A stretch of 64,000 bases of DNA from Cyclobacteriaceae bacterium. GTDB taxonomy: Bacteria; Bacteroidota; Bacteroidia; Cytophagales; Cyclobacteriaceae. The stretch lies in contig JALHOT010000017.1 in assembly GCA_022842845.1 (NCBI GenBank), positions 1 to 64,000 on the forward strand, read 5' to 3'. A program made the position numbers and the translations under genes. The notes below the pieces were generated by a model. The model saw nothing but the letters and a program-made list of their open reading frames with translations. It was not told the DNA's origin and made no database searches. Within the stretch, counting starts at the first letter, position 1; each line of letters starts with the position of its first letter. Positions 62,546-64,000 of the stretch are shown piece after piece.

Positions 62546-63718
62546 ATGAAAAAGCAAGCTATCCTAACAGTTATAGTGTTATTTCTTGTTTTAGCAGTAC
62601 AAGCACAACCTTTTGATTTTAAGGCAGGAGGTTTTGTTCTTACAGAATACACCATTGAGCTGCCATACCAAAATATAAATGGTAAGATTATTGTTGAGGT
62701 CGTGCTGAAGAATAAAAAACGAAGGTTTCTTCTGGACACGGGTGCGCCCCTGGCTATTTCGCAGCAATTATTTGATGAACTAAGTCCCGCCATCCTGACT
62801 AAACAATTGATTAGCGACATCAATCAAAAGTCAGACTCATTATTTTTTGTAAGCATCGATAGTCTGAGTTTTAATGGCGTACTAGCGACCGGAATACCAG
62901 CCATTGTTTTGAATAATAATCCAATTCTGGATTGCCTCAAGTTGGATGGATTTTTGGGCAGTAATATTCTACGAAACTCAGTGGTGCAATTTGATTCCCG
63001 TAATCAGGTAATCAGTATTACCGATGACATATCAAAGCTATTTAAAGATGAGCTGACTGGCAGCGAAATGTTGTTGGATGGGCAGGCTTCACCTTTTTTA
63101 AAGTTCAACATCGGAAAAAAGATATCAGAATATGTTATGTTCGATTCAGGGTCTGATGTTTTCTACTCAATGTCCCAAGAAAAGGTTAAGAAATTTAGTA
63201 GAGCGAAAGACTTTACCTTGATTCATGAAGCAGAAGGTTCTAATCAAGTAGGTTTGTACGGAGTGGCTAACAAGGAAAAAACTTCTCTGCTCCGTATTCC
63301 TTATATTCAGCTTAATACTGCGCGCTTCTATAATATAATTTCTGAAACAAGTAATAATAACAATTCAAGAATAGGTTCAGCAGTATTGGACTATGGTTTG
63401 CTGACGCTGGATTACAAAGAGAAGAAATTTTATTTTAATAAATTTGAAGAGAATGCTTCATTTGAGAACAGACAATTTCAAATCAGTCCAACTTTTATGG
63501 ATAACAAGTTGTGTGTAGGTAAAATATGGGCAAAAGAATTAGAGCGGATGATTTCTGTGGGTGATGAGATCATTTCGGTAAATGATTGGCCTGTGCATGA
63601 CCTAAGCTTGTGCGATGCATTAAATGGTGAGCTTCGGAATGAAAATTCAAAAATGAAGATAGAAGTTAAAAGGAGGGAAGGTTCTGTAGTAAGCGTTACT
63701 ATTGAGGCTATCAAATGA
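62546..63718 (+). CDS. Retropepsin-like aspartyl protease with C-terminal PDZ
   Basis: The 390-residue protein has a signal peptide (MKKQAILTVIVLFLVLAVQA), two retropepsin-like halves with catalytic Asp64-Thr-Gly (FLLDTGAPLAIS) and Asp200-Ser-Gly (YVMFDSGSDVFY), so both active-site Asps lie in one chain, and a C-terminal PDZ domain (about 320-388, VGDEIISVNDWPVHDLSLCD). A tatattttgc sequence 5-15 nt upstream is close to a -7 box but one base off. It is a periplasmic or secreted protease by its signal. The 120-bp gap before it is larger than within the cluster, so it may be a separate transcript. Confidence 0.9.
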   Translation: MKKQAILTVIVLFLVLAVQAQPFDFKAGGFVLTEYTIELPYQNINGKIIVEVVLKNKKRRFLLDTGAPLAISQQLFDELSPAILTKQLISDINQKSDSLFFVSIDSLSFNGVLATGIPAIVLNNNPILDCLKLDGFLGSNILRNSVVQFDSRNQVISITDDISKLFKDELTGSEMLLDGQASPFLKFNIGKKISEYVMFDSGSDVFYSMSQEKVKKFSRAKDFTLIHEAEGSNQVGLYGVANKEKTSLLRIPYIQLNTARFYNIISETSNNNNSRIGSAVLDYGLLTLDYKEKKFYFNKFEENASFENRQFQISPTFMDNKLCVGKIWAKELERMISVGDEIISVNDWPVHDLSLCDALNGELRNENSKMKIEVKRREGSVVSVTIEAIK

Positions 63719-64000
63719 AAAATTATTGAAGCGTTGGTATTCGGTCAATCAGACTTAACTTCTGGTAGACTTAAGCGATAAAGATATTTTAAACTGATGC
63801 TTTTGGGATTCTTACCATTTTATGTGTCAACAAAATGTAAAACCAGAAGGGAGAAAAGGCATGCATAGGTTTACAAAAGATGAGTTGCAAGCTATTTCGT
63901 AGCATTTTGTACCACTTAGCTTTCCTTAAAAATTCAGCCTGCTACGAACGGAAAGAACTGCCAAGTAAATTGATTACATCCGATCGTGTTGTATCCTCTG
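63719..64000. other. Right-hand 282 bp without a supported gene
   Basis: No full-length gene is visible. On the minus strand a frame enters from the right edge and ends at a TAG at 63942-63944 (EDTTRSDVINLLGSSFRS), which could be the C-terminus of a gene beyond the window but is too short to call. A 26-codon plus-strand frame at about 63822-63902 has no support. Confidence 0.4.

Noticed and set aside
63822-63902. Plus-strand 26-codon frame (MCQQNVKPEG...)
   Set aside because: Too short, no signal peptide, repeat or coupling to a neighbour.
63942-64000. Possible C-terminus of a gene entering from the right edge (minus strand)
   Set aside because: Only 18 codons are visible; nothing distinguishes it from a chance open frame.
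1-64000. CRISPR arrays, tRNA or rRNA genes, insertion sequences, prophage
   Set aside because: I saw no short-spaced direct repeats with spacers, no tRNA cloverleaf, no transposase or phage structural gene; the FN3 array is the only direct-repeat array of note and it is coding.

Overview
The window looks like a chromosomal segment of a Bacteroidota bacterium, most likely of the order Cytophagales. The evidence is the gene content: a TonB receptor with a carboxypeptidase-regulatory-like N-terminus followed by a DUF4249 lipoprotein, a DUF3667 membrane protein, a PorE-like TPR/PD40/CRD/OmpA protein of the type IX secretion family, LytTR two-component pairs, an ECF sigma/anti-sigma/Spy-like set, an E1 alpha/beta fusion and many SLGC/LTAC-type lipoproteins. 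Several genes are preceded by a TAnnTTTG element, the Bacteroidota -7 box, and A-rich leaders replace Shine-Dalgarno sites. I found no rRNA, tRNA, CRISPR array, prophage or insertion sequence.

Layout. (1) 1-12243, minus strand: a tight six-gene operon, read from right to left. It encodes a 12-TM nucleotide-translocase-like/MFS protein fused to HEAT repeats and a cNMP-binding-like fold, a triple TIR-like protein, a membrane-anchored nSTAND ATPase with coiled coil and WD40 propeller, a periplasmic-helical plus outer-membrane-barrel protein, a propeller-like lipoprotein, and a secreted FN3-repeat protein that runs off the left edge. This is the best candidate for an undescribed system: an intracellular signalling core translated with an envelope/surface arm. 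(2) 12403-17916: PorE-like protein, queA, menC and a DUF3667 protein. (3) 17873-23268: a decayed NmrA-type gene behind an amino-acid permease and a Rieske oxygenase, a secreted unknown, and a bestrophin. (4) 23332-29722: TonB receptor/DUF4249 pair, then a 990-residue HExxH protease/propeller/barrel fusion. (5) 29789-34444: pyruvate dehydrogenase E2, a nested palindromic repeat, HslV, an AI-2E family permease and a class III aminotransferase. (6) 34530-40566: surface polysaccharide genes (three glycosyltransferases, flippase, FkbM methyltransferase). (7) 40541-53093: histidine kinase, hemF, M14 carboxypeptidase, fused 2-oxoacid dehydrogenase E1, UPF0114 protein, LpxH-like phosphatase plus glycosyltransferase, an orphan response regulator, an M1 peptidase. 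(8) 53137-58251: sigma/anti-sigma/Spy-like/OMP operon, a lipoprotein, and a LytTR regulator/kinase pair. (9) 58513-63718: a run of three different proteases (S8 subtilisin, M50 intramembrane metalloprotease, retropepsin-like aspartyl protease with PDZ) interleaved with an unknown beta-rich protein and a small exported protein of 21-residue repeats. This is the second candidate for a novel module.

Most genes are housekeeping or envelope functions typical of this phylum. Functional links inside the two candidate systems rest on gene order, spacing and domain logic only; they are inference.
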